Positions 1 to 9,465 of a stretch of DNA of 64,000 nt are shown piece by piece (position 1 is the stretch's first letter; every line of letters starts with the position of its first letter). The position numbers and the translations under genes were made by a program. The DNA comes from Kappaphycus alvarezii (Eukaryota; Rhodophyta; Florideophyceae; Gigartinales; Solieriaceae): positions 653,501-717,500 of the forward strand of contig NADL03000696.1 of the NCBI GenBank assembly GCA_002205965.3, in the 5' to 3' direction. Under the pieces are notes generated by a model. That model did no database searches and had not been told where the DNA came from. It saw only the letters and a list, made by a program, of their open reading frames with translations.

Positions 1-2
1 CA

Positions 3-545
3 CACGAGGGAGCCGCACGTCAATTCCTTGCCCGAAAAATAGAAACATTGGTCCCCCAATGTCCACAAGGCAGGAATGGCGACGTTAACAAGCGCGACGC
101 CCTCTATCATGCAGTCCAAATGATGCCTTGGGCAATAGCACCCATCACCAACCTTGCGATAACTAACAAACCATACAAGACGTTTCTAGACGAACTAACA
201 TCGGCAGAGCAGAACTACAGGATAATGAAGTCGCTTCAATAGAGGGGACAGGCGGATACCGGTTATCGCAGGCAGACACACCAATCTAACACGGGTCATC
301 GTAATTCCTTCGACAGACTGGGAAACAACTCTGACGCAGTCAATTGGTATCAAGGTCAAGCGAGGTACGGACGCGATCCCAGAGCAAAACGCAGGCAGGA
401 GATCTCATCCAAGCGAGATCTAATCTGCTACAACTGCGGACAGCGTGATCACAAGGCAAGAAATTGCACCAACAAGCCTCGCAATGATGAGCGTATTATG
501 CAGAATCGTATCGCTCATATGATCAAGGATAAGACGCCGGCGTAG
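3..545 (+). pseudogene. gag: copia Gag with CCHC zinc knuckle, interrupted by an internal stop
   Basis: The reading frame is already open at the window edge and runs to TAG at 543-545, with one internal TAG at 240-242. A zinc knuckle ICYNCGQRDHKARNC (C-x2-C-x4-H-x4-C) starts at the codon at 426 and is followed by a short basic tail. This is the nucleocapsid-type RNA-binding motif of retroelement Gag proteins. The residues before the stop form an alpha-helical capsid-like stretch. The N-terminus is missing because it lies outside the window. The internal stop separates capsid from nucleocapsid, so this copy would not make a complete Gag unless the stop is read through. Confidence 0.8.
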
Positions 546-890
546 ACTATTGGTATACTCCGAAGTCTCTTAAAGCAACAGTCGCAACGCGTGAACTACC
601 TTTCCCAGATCCTCTTCAATTCCATGGATGAAAACAGTGAAGGTAGTCAGAGTGACGACAACGACACGAATTCAAATGAATCAGACGGTTTGGTCACACG
701 CGACGATAACTACGTGAGCGACGAGGAACAAATCCAAGACCAGCGACACACCACGCCCGATCCGCAAGATATTCTGTTTCTCGAGGCACAAAACGAACCG
801 CAAGACCTGGACCAGAATTCAAATCATAGTCCCTCTGATTTCAGTGACTCAAACAGTACAACCATTCACTCCGAGTCTGAGTTTTTTTAA
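546..890 (+). pseudogene. acidic Ser/Asp/Glu-rich segment between gag and protease
   Basis: The Gag frame stays open after the TAG at 543-545 and runs in the same phase to TAA at 888-890. The product is very acidic and rich in Ser, Asp, Asn and Glu, with no recognised domain. It may be the remnant of a continuous gag-pol linker, or a small separate reading frame of this element family. The next stretch, 891-1090, has several stops in this frame and an AT-rich spacer before the protease, so it is either damaged or naturally untranslated. There is no credible ATG at its start, which favours a linker over an independent gene. Confidence 0.45.
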
Positions 891-1118
891 GACTGGGCAC
901 GCGTAAGGCTGGACGGCGTGCTCAACATTACAGGACTAGCCCAAATTTAATTTATTACCAGCAAGAACTGTTGCTGGTACCCGTCACAAAGATCCCAAGA
1001 AAACCCCGTACTTTCATGATCGAATCATCAAGCACGTTTACTAGAGTGTGAAATTTTCAAAAATATCAAAAACACAAAAACAGGTATTAACTTTTACAAA
1101 AATAAGGTATCTCAGCCG

Positions 1119-4072
1119 TTGTTAACCAGCACAGAATTTCAGGGCGCCTGTCTTGACATCGGAGCGCAAAAATCGTGCATCGGACTGAGGCAAGCGAAAG
1201 CACCAAGTCGACAGACAAAGAAAAAGCTAAAACTGCATCCATCATCGTATAGCTTCCGATTCGGAGACAGAACTTTTAACAGCATGGGTCAAATTAACAT
1301 CAGGCTACCTACACCGGATGGTTCATACATCCCGTTGAGAGTTGATGTCATCCGACCTGACATACCGTTCCTCATAGGACTTGATGTCCTCGACAAGCAT
1401 TCATTAGTCCCCGATAATGTGACAAACAAATTAATCAGCCGCAAGCACGGGTGGTCTCATCCCATCACCAGACGACACCGCCACATGTACATCCAAGGGA
1501 ACACACACGCTAACCTATACACGCGAGCCGAGTTAAAATGGTTGCACCTACACTTCTGGCATCCGTCAGGCAATAAGCTTTACAATTAACTCAAACGTGT
1601 CAAGCCTGAGCAGACATCCACTGAAACTATGAAGACACTAGAGGAGATAGCTCAATCATGCAGTACATGCACCAAATATAGCAAGGGGCCACACCGTTTT
1701 AGGGTAACATTACCCAGGACTGACTGTGTCTTTAATCATGAGATTGCCCTCGATCTTCTCTGGGTTGATGGACAACCCGCGTTACACGTTGTTGACACCC
1801 ACACCAACTTCTCGGCAGCCATATTTCTCCCTGACAAAAAGGTAACTACAATCTGGAACGCCTTTCTGATTTGCTGGGCAGCTGCTTATGTTGGCTACCC
1901 AGACCGCATCAGACTAGATCAAGAAGCATCGTTCACCAGCTACGAGTTCAAGCAAGCCTCCAGCGCAGCAGGTATTGAACTACAATTCCCAGGGGTATAA
2001 TCGCACAACGCAATTGGCGTTGGAGAGCGCTACCATGCACTATTACGCAGAATCTATCTCAAGATTATGGAGGATGCCCCGGCAATGGACAGACACCTAG
2101 CACTACAACTCGCCGTAAAGGCGATGAATGATACTTTAGGGCCAGAAGGGATAGTCCCGTCGGTCCTAGTGTTCGGCACCATGCCAAGATTGCCTCCACA
2201 CAGCTCGCCACTTCTATCTCATGAGGACAGAATGCAGGCTATGCAAACAGCCCGCACTGTGATGGCGAACATCACCGCGGAGCTAAAGCTCCAACGGGCA
2301 CTGCGAGCGAAACTCCCACCCGCTTCCAAGTATGAAGTCCAACAAGGACAAGAAGTATATGTATACCACGAACGGGATAAGGTATGGAAAGGAACCTACA
2401 AAGTCACGAAGACATTCGATAAGGCAGTGTGGATACAGAGAACTGATAGGGAGGTACAATATAGTATAGATCATGTACTACCAGTACATGAGTCGCCGGA
2501 CTCGCTCTTCGTAGAGCGCCCCCAATCCACGTTTACTCAATGGCGCTCGATGAGTAAACCATGCCGGATATACCTTACGGAGGTTCTGAGACCAGGAGAC
2601 CCTAGGGAGCGCGATCCTAAATTTCAGACTGCCATAGACAAAGAGCTAAATGGACTAATCCAGCGAGGAGTTTTCGAGATCGTATTCAAGGATGACGTTC
2701 CCAAGGATGCTAATGTACTCGGCACTAGGATGGTATTTTCAATTAAGAACAGGGACACAGACGAAGAGCTTTACAAACCTCGTCTCGTGGTGCAGGGACA
2801 TAGAGAAAGGGACAAGCACAAGCTTTTCCACCCATCCACAACTATGAAACAGAGCTCTATTCGTGTATTTATGGCTATCGCAGCCATATTTGGATTTCAA
2901 ATATGGTCACAAAATGTGACGCAAGCAAATATCCAATCGGCAGAAAAGCTAATGCGCAAAATCTATCTGAGTCCTTCGAAAGAATTCCGGATCCAAAAAA
3001 ACCAGCTGCTGAAGCTGCTGAAACCACTATATGGCCTAGCAGACGCCGGAGATTATTAGGACGCGACATTTTCAGCGCACCTGATGCAGGACCTGCAAAT
3101 GGCTCAAACCGCCCTAGACATCAGGCTGTTCTTCAAGAATATTGGAGGCAAACTGCAAGGGATAACTGGGATGTACGTAGACGAGACAATGTCCACCGGT
3201 ACCAAAGACTTTTTGGAATTTTCCAACAAAACGCAGCAAAGATTCCAATCTAAGCCACGAACCTTCGATAATTTTAAGTTTGCTGGAATAGTGATTACCA
3301 GGCAGCCAGATGGGATACTGCTTCATCAGACAGAATATGCATCCAAAGTGAAGCCGCTACCAATCGACGCATCATTTCAGAGCTACAGGTCACTGACTCA
3401 GAAACTGCAGTGGTTGACTCATACACGACCTTACATCTCATGTGCAGTCAACAAAAGCACGCAGACAACAAGGCCATGAACAGTATCATCAAACACATCC
3501 GCAAGCACCAGCAACGCGGAATCCTACAGAAAAAGCTTAACATAGACTCACTACATCTACGCATCTATACCGATGGTTCATTCGCCGCTAATGACGACTC
3601 CACAACTCAGCTAGGATACATAATCCTACTCTGTGACGACTCTAACTCGTGTAATATATTACACTACTCATCCAAAAAGAGTGACCGAGTCGTTCGGTCA
3701 GTCCTTGGAGGCGAGACATGCGCATTCTCAGACAGCCTGGATTTTGGAATCACCACTAAGCACGACCTCGAGTGCATTTTACAACAACCAATACCGATCA
3801 AGTTGTACACAGACTCAAAGAGTCTCTTCGATGTAATTACTAAGAACACCGTAACAACTGAGAAGCGACTAATGATAGACGTACGCGCACTGCGCGAAGC
3901 ATATCAAAAGCAGGAAATTCACAACGTCGCCTGGATCCGGAGTGAGTTTAATCCAGCTGACGCACTCACCAAGGTGAAGGAGAACGTCACACTTAACGCC
4001 ATACTGGACAGATTGACCACCCCGTTGAACAGTGGATCATTCGACATGACCTTTCGACGCAATGAGTTTTAA
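1119..4072 (+). pseudogene. pol: copia Pol polyprotein (protease, integrase, RT, RNase H), multiply disrupted
   Basis: In one frame from 1119: an aspartic protease core LDIGAQKSCIG; a gag-pre-integrase/zinc-binding region with LHLHFWHPSGNKLYN and CSTC; integrase with DLLWVD, RLDQEASF and GVGERYH as the likely D,D,E stations; a C-terminal integrase segment; then RT with KPRLVVQGH and the catalytic box as YVDE instead of YVDD. RNase H follows in another frame, with YTDGSF, GGET, LYTDSKSL and NPADALTK. Breaks: TAA at 1587-1589, TAA at 1998-2000, TAG at 3057-3059 (a conserved Trp position, GDY-stop-DATF), and a frame change near 3460. The domains are easily recognisable, so decay is recent or moderate. 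Confidence 0.88.
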
Positions 4073-4106
4073 TATTTCCATATTCTCGCAAACCAGTGCC
4101 AACCGA

Positions 4107-4115
4107 CTGGGGGAG
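4107..4115 (+). other. polypurine tract of the copia element
   Basis: The purine-rich run CTGGGGGAG lies directly before the TGTAG that begins the LTR and 35 bases after the RNase H stop codon. This is the usual place of the plus-strand primer in LTR retrotransposons. Confidence 0.6.
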
Positions 4116-4335
4116 TGTAGCTGGAACGAAGTTGGACTCAGATTGTCGAGTGGACGTGGACGCGTGTTTTCACATCTTCCCACACTAATTCATACACACG
4201 ACCACTCCCTGGTTTGCATCTTTATTCACTTCGTGTGCGTCCGGTTATCTGCATACAAACCGGACAACTATTACTTCTTAGACTGTAGTGTCGTTATTTA
4301 GGAGGGAGTCTAGCGAGCCCCTCGATTCTCTTACA
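4116..4335 (+). repeat. 3' long terminal repeat of the copia element
   Basis: It starts with TGTAG immediately after the polypurine tract and probably ends with TTACA at 4331-4335, giving a TGTA...TACA inverted terminal repeat and a length near 220 bp, normal for small copia LTRs. No second LTR is in the window, so the 3' boundary rests on the terminal dinucleotides only and could shift. The target-site duplication cannot be checked without the 5' end. Confidence 0.6.
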
Positions 4336-7300
4336 GTACAGTCACCGTTGTCAATTGTTTTCTTACCCCTAGTTCCACAGAGTTCCACTGAACGTAGTAC
4401 GTTTTGTACCACACTTGCATACTGTATCCGGCTGGTAGGGTGGCTTTCTCAGCCGCCGCCACAGTAGAATACCGTACTGTACGTATGTACGTTGAATCAT
4501 TCAGGGGATATGGTGCCTGTACGCTTCCTTATTTGAGGAACTGCAATCTGAAAAGCAGATTTGGCCAATGAGGGGTTGATTGTAGACTAGCAAAACAAAA
4601 TAACGTTATCGAGGACCAATGAGAGCGGTAAATGCTTCCACCGGTCTTTCAAGCTGTCCTGATCCTTTATTTTCATGGTGGAATTTTCTTGCCGTTCCTC
4701 TTTGTTTGAGTTGGTGCATGGTTCAGTAAAAATATCTTTATATGGCATCAGTTTGACGGGTGTTCGCTGCAGGATCCGACTGCAATACAATAAGCGTATA
4801 TTGCTGGCTAGCTAGAAGCGAATCGGGTGGTCCAAGTCGGCCACGTGCAGCAACACGTGCGAAAAATAGATTGTGCAATAGACGACCAGCTTGTACAGCG
4901 AATGTGCCTAAAGATGCATGTGCCGATAATTCCAAAAGATGTGTTGAACTTCCCCGCGATGAGCGGCAAGGGACCCTCTACGCCGTCGGCTGGAGATGTC
5001 TTCAATCTAGTCTAGCCCACTTTCTGCATGGTGCAGGTTTGTGAACACCACTAGAAGAATCTCCCCTCCTTCCCGCCCCTCCAACGGTGGCCTGCAAAAC
5101 GAGCAGTGTGAGTCTGTGGCTAGGGCTACTCGAACTGCTAATTCTTTTGGCCAGCTCGATTTCTGACACCAAAGCCCTTTGGTCTATATTTAAAGTGCAT
5201 AATTATCATGTTGGTTGTACAATCATCATCTGGATTGTACAATTGGGAATAAACCACGATCAACCTTAATTTGACTGACGCTTGTGATATTGTATGCAGC
5301 TCTAATTCACATCGTGCTATGTACGGTAGCAGTGTGTACAGTAGTACTGTACCGTGCGAGTACAAGTGCTCGGCCGCACGGCGTGCTCGGGCATGGGCCA
5401 AATCGATAATGCTGCCGGTTGCAGCATCTTGAAGAGAGGGATGAAAGGCGGAGAAACCCTGACCACCCAGACCTACTGGAAGGCGAGCGCGGGCCCATGC
5501 TTCAGATAAGGTGTGCCGTTAAGGAACTTGCAGGAGGTGCTTTGAAGAACTCGTCGAGTGCAGCCCTGCAGTTTGGCGAATCGGAAAGCTTGGGTTACAG
5601 GGCGAGGGGCAAGGGCAAGGGCGATGCATGTGGAAACGTATACCTGGATCGCGAACTCCTCGCCGTTTGTGAGTAATGTTCCAACAAGTCTTTGTGATGG
5701 CTTGAAGGAAGGATAGGGTCATATACGGGGTCCTCGAGAGGAATTCCGCACAGTACGATAGTCTACTGCAGAATACTGCATGTACAGTACACATACAGTA
5801 CTGTACTCTATCATGCAAGTAATACAGTACAGTACTCTGGAATGATAGTTTGTCCTTTTCGAGTACAGTACAGTACAGCATTTTGATGGCAAGGTACTGA
5901 AATTACTGTAAGCCAAACCAATCCTGCAAAAAGCTCAGTATTGTTTGATGGCTATTTTCAAACTAGGTTTCACCTGTGTCTCAAAATAATGTACCGAGCG
6001 CGAAATAGCCATAAATATTATTTGATAACTTCAAGAAAAGCTTGATTTGTTTAAAAAAACTGGCCACTCCTATTCTTTTCTTAAAGCAGATACGTACAGT
6101 ATTGTCAGAAAAAGCCAAATGAATTGAAGAATTTTTTGAAGCATATATTCCAATAATGCTACCGTGGAGAATGAATAAACTGTAAATGTAAATGTGTAAC
6201 ATTGGTGAACAGTCTGTTAATCATGCCCAGAAACGTTCAACTCACGCAAGTGGAAGGACAACATTCCAGATACAAAGATTTTATTTTGTAATCTTTACAG
6301 TTCACTTCCGAAATTTCAAAATATGCAAAAAGGTGTAAGAAAACTGTTACTGTAAATTGGGTATTGCTGCGTTTGGCGTAGGTCAGGACACCCATTTAGG
6401 GTTTCGAAAAGAGGATTGCACCAAATCAGGTACCCGTGGTCCAGTCGATGGCTTACAGACATTGTTGCAGACTATTGTACAATAAAATGCCTGTTTTATC
6501 TGGGAACGAAAAACTTGCTGGAGTATTCTCGACTAGTGTTACTGCCTACCGACGTCTGCAGGTCTGCAAGGATAGGTACCCTGCGTACAATGATTGTACG
6601 TACTGTACATGTGTCACCCACAAATCGGAAACAATTTGTAGAGAAGGTACAGTACCTCTCACTGTACGGCGTGAGGCTGCAGAGGAAGCGGGAAAACCTT
6701 GCCACTGAAATTTTGGCGGGTAGGGGTGCAACTTTTTCCAGACGGTACTAGTTTGGCACTAGGGCATCAACAGCCTTTGTGATTTTGCCAGCACAAACCT
6801 ATTTTTTAATGAAATTAAATTGCTTTTCAAACGCCAACCACACGACTGCACACCGGTGATCCAACCAAAAAACACCGGTGTAGAAATTGACTAATGGTCA
6901 TTGGTTTTCAAACCGGCGACGTGTCTAGACTGTGATCTGTAAATAGCTTCTGGAAGCTGCGAATCATGTAACCTTCTTGTCAAAATATGATTGGTTCAAG
7001 AGTGGTTGAAAAGATTCGACGTTGCTGTAAGTGGCACCAGTGATTTACACGTTCGAAATGATTAAGGTTGGAATGACCCAGCAAATCCAATTTTAATTTG
7101 TTGAAATCTTCAAACGTAAATGAGAGATACTCCAAATCTGTGCATATTTTTGTGAAAAATTACATTTTGGAGATGATCAGCGGCCAACTTTGGCTTTAGG
7201 CAGTGCCTTGCAAATCCCCACGCGCCGCAACTCAAAACCTCTCGACTTTTGAGCCGCCAGGTCCGAAATCCCTTGATATACGAGCCCCCCACCCAACACT

Positions 7301-7659
7301 TGTCCACCGGCGGCAACATTTTAGTCGGCTTCTCGTACACCTACACATCGCCCTCACCTGTACCCAAAATCCATCCGTCTATACAAAGAGCCTCCTGCGT
7401 TGTAGACGGTCCATAACAAGGACTTGACTGTCTCTGCCGTTCTTCACGGCGATTCGACCTCCTTTTCTTCTTCTAGCTTCTCGTTGGAAGACTTTTACCC
7501 CTGTTGCATCTTCCCGTCCAATCCCATTTTTCAAACCAACCCCGCACACTGCACACCCTAGACTATTCATATACGTGGTTTCACTCACACATCTGCGTCT
7601 AGCCTCTTGTTTCCGCTTTGGACACCTTACCTACTGACTTTAGACCCGACATTTCCTTC
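4336..7659. other. intergenic DNA, no gene recognised
   Basis: All open frames here are short and none shows a known motif. The stretch holds several CAGTA/TACTG repeat clusters (about 5330-5350, 5751-5879, 6590-6670). From about 7200 the plus strand becomes C- and T-rich, which fits the 5' flank or leader of the CobW-type gene that follows. Confidence 0.5.
5751..5879. repeat. CAGTA/TACTG pentanucleotide cluster
   Basis: Repeated TACAGTAC and GTACTGTAC units in both orientations, ending in a short array of about three CAGTA copies at 5862-5879. Imperfect spacers separate the units, as expected of an eroded microsatellite. Confidence 0.8.
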
Positions 7660-9465
7660 ATGGCATCTCCAACTGCGGCCACTCCATCTCTTCCTCCCCT
7701 TCCTGCTAAACGTCCCCCGCCGTCTTCAAATCCTGCCGAATCCCGCCCTAAGAAAATGCGAGTGTCAGAGCTCCTAGGCATTCCTGCAGATCCCATAGCC
7801 ATAACCAAGCCCGACATTTCCCATGCAGCCCTCACTGTCTCCGGAACATGGGCCTCCGCAGAGGAGATTACAAGATCTCTTCCGAAAGATAAAGGCCTTC
7901 CTCTAACTATTCTCACTGGCTTCTTGGGTGCGGGCAAAAGCACCGTGCTCAACTACATTCTAAAGGCCGATCATGGAATGAAAATTGCTGTCCTCATCAA
8001 CGAGTATGGAGAGGTGGACATTGACAACCAGCTCGTTGATACTATGACTGAGGTTGAAGACGGAGAACCCATCATTCTCAACAATGGTTGCATTTGTTGC
8101 ACTGTGTCGGGAACTTTCATTGAAGCTGTCCAGAAAGTCCTCGAACGTGCAGATGCTAGTGGTAACATACCAGACTACTTCATCGTCGAGACCACCGGCC
8201 TGGCCGATCCGAAACCAATTGTCGACTCCGTCACGGCCACCGAACTTCGTGAGGACGTCTACGTTGATCAAGTCTTGACTGTTGTTGATGCCAGCTCTTG
8301 GTCTGAGGACCACTACGATTCGGACACAGCCTGGCGCCAGATTGAGGTGGCAGACACCGTCTTGTTGTCAAAGACAGATCTTATCACAGATGAGAAGAGA
8401 GTGAAGAGTGTCGTGGACTCGGTGCTCAGCATTCGGCCCAACGCTAGGATTTTGAAGAGTCAAAAGGGATATGTGCCCATCGCTGCATTGTTTGACTTGG
8501 GAGTTTCCCTAACACGCAAGGTCAAGAAGAGTGGAGCAAAGAAGGTAGAGAGCGCCGATAAGCACAAGCATGAGGGGGAGAAGCAAAACGGCGCTCACCA
8601 TCATGACAAGAATGGTGAGCATCACCATGACAAGCATGGTGAGCACCACCATGACAAGAATGGTGGTCACAAGCATGACGAGAATGGTGGTCACAAGCAT
8701 GACGAGAACGGCGATCACAAGCATGACGAGAACGGCGACCACAAGCACGACCACAAGCATGACCACAAGCACGACCACAAGCATGACCACAAGCACGACC
8801 AAAAGCATGACCATAAGCACGACCACAAGCATGGTCATGGTCACGATCATGTTCATGGCGAGGATTGCGATCATCCTAACCATTTAGAGGCGGAAGGATT
8901 CACAAGCATATCATTTGTCTCCAAACTGCCGTTCTCCTTGCGCAGGTTTAAGGACGACTTTATGGATCAGTTGCCGAGAGGAGTGTTCCGTTCGAAGGGG
9001 CTGCTGTTGTTTGCCAACTACCCGACGAGGTTTGTGTTCCATTGGAGCGGGTCGCGATATAACGTCGAGGAGGATGAGTGGCCGGAGGGCAGTGAGAAGA
9101 AGAATCAGCTGGTAGTGATTGGGAGAGAGCTTGACAAGGCGAAAATCACGGAGATGCTTGAAGGTTGCGTGGTCAAGCCGGGTGAGGAAAGTGAAGAGGA
9201 AGATTATTATGGGGACGAGGCTGGAATGTACGGTGAGGGAGACGGAATTGGGGATGAGGATGAAGAGGATGAGGAGGGACAGTACCCCGTGAGGCCGTAC
9301 GCGGACGGGCAGTACTCGGACGGAGATGGGGTGGTGGGCGGAGCTAACGGAAATGAGGGAGTCGATGGAGCGTACGCAGGAACAGTTGGTGATGAAGTTG
9401 GAGTTGGGCACATCGCAGGGGAGCAAAATGGAAGTGGGGTGGTTAACGGGGTGAACGGACTTTAG
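7660..9465 (+). CDS. CobW/P47K-family metallochaperone GTPase with long His-rich insert
   Basis: The protein is 601 aa from the ATG at 7660 in one uninterrupted exon. The G-domain has the P-loop GFLGAGKST (about residues 87-95), the metal-binding CxCC motif GCICC (Cys at about 144, 146, 147), ETTGLADP as a switch region and SKTDL as the NKxD equivalent. A His/Asp/Lys-rich insert of roughly 90 residues (about 310-410) is built of HKHDENG and DHKH-type units. The CobW C-terminal domain follows, then an acidic and Gly-rich tail. Family members load or buffer Zn, Co or other metals using GTP; His-rich inserts are typical and bind metal directly. The CPELVPI motif that ZNG1 uses to contact methionine aminopeptidase is not seen at the N-terminus, so a ZNG1 role is not claimed. 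The frame is open further upstream, to 7618, but without an ATG. Confidence 0.93.
   Translation: MASPTAATPSLPPLPAKRPPPSSNPAESRPKKMRVSELLGIPADPIAITKPDISHAALTVSGTWASAEEITRSLPKDKGLPLTILTGFLGAGKSTVLNYILKADHGMKIAVLINEYGEVDIDNQLVDTMTEVEDGEPIILNNGCICCTVSGTFIEAVQKVLERADASGNIPDYFIVETTGLADPKPIVDSVTATELREDVYVDQVLTVVDASSWSEDHYDSDTAWRQIEVADTVLLSKTDLITDEKRVKSVVDSVLSIRPNARILKSQKGYVPIAALFDLGVSLTRKVKKSGAKKVESADKHKHEGEKQNGAHHHDKNGEHHHDKHGEHHHDKNGGHKHDENGGHKHDENGDHKHDENGDHKHDHKHDHKHDHKHDHKHDQKHDHKHDHKHGHGHDHVHGEDCDHPNHLEAEGFTSISFVSKLPFSLRRFKDDFMDQLPRGVFRSKGLLLFANYPTRFVFHWSGSRYNVEEDEWPEGSEKKNQLVVIGRELDKAKITEMLEGCVVKPGEESEEEDYYGDEAGMYGEGDGIGDEDEEDEEGQYPVRPYADGQYSDGDGVVGGANGNEGVDGAYAGTVGDEVGVGHIAGEQNGSGVVNGVNGL
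8560..8865 (+). repeat. in-frame tandem repeat encoding the His-rich metal-binding stretch
   Basis: Imperfect tandem units of about 12, 24 and 30 bases encode HHHDKNGE, HKHDENGG/D and finally DHKH repeats. The 3' part is nearly perfect (CACGACCACAAG-type units). Such tracts expand and contract easily by slippage, so length probably varies between strains. The opposite strand is open for 125 codons only because of the repeat. Confidence 0.85.

Larger units (their letters stand above)
1..4335 (+). mobile_element. Ty1/copia LTR retrotransposon, 5'-truncated by the window edge, decayed
   Basis: The domain order on the plus strand is Gag with a zinc knuckle, aspartic protease, gag-pre-integrase and integrase, reverse transcriptase, RNase H, then a polypurine tract and a 3' LTR. 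Integrase upstream of RT is the hallmark order of Ty1/copia. The 5' LTR and the start of gag lie outside the window. The coding frame is damaged: in-frame stops at 240-242, 1587-1589, 1998-2000 and 3057-3059, a frameshift near 3460, and an altered YVDD box. GC content resembles the flanking DNA, so this copy has not become AT-rich. It is almost certainly non-autonomous now. The family assignment is firm, but the lineage within copia cannot be named by eye. Confidence 0.93.

Noticed and set aside
8509..8883. open frames antisense to, and in another frame of, the His-rich repeat of the CobW-type gene
   Set aside because: They are by-products of the tandem repeat. The sense frame has a full GTPase fold around it.
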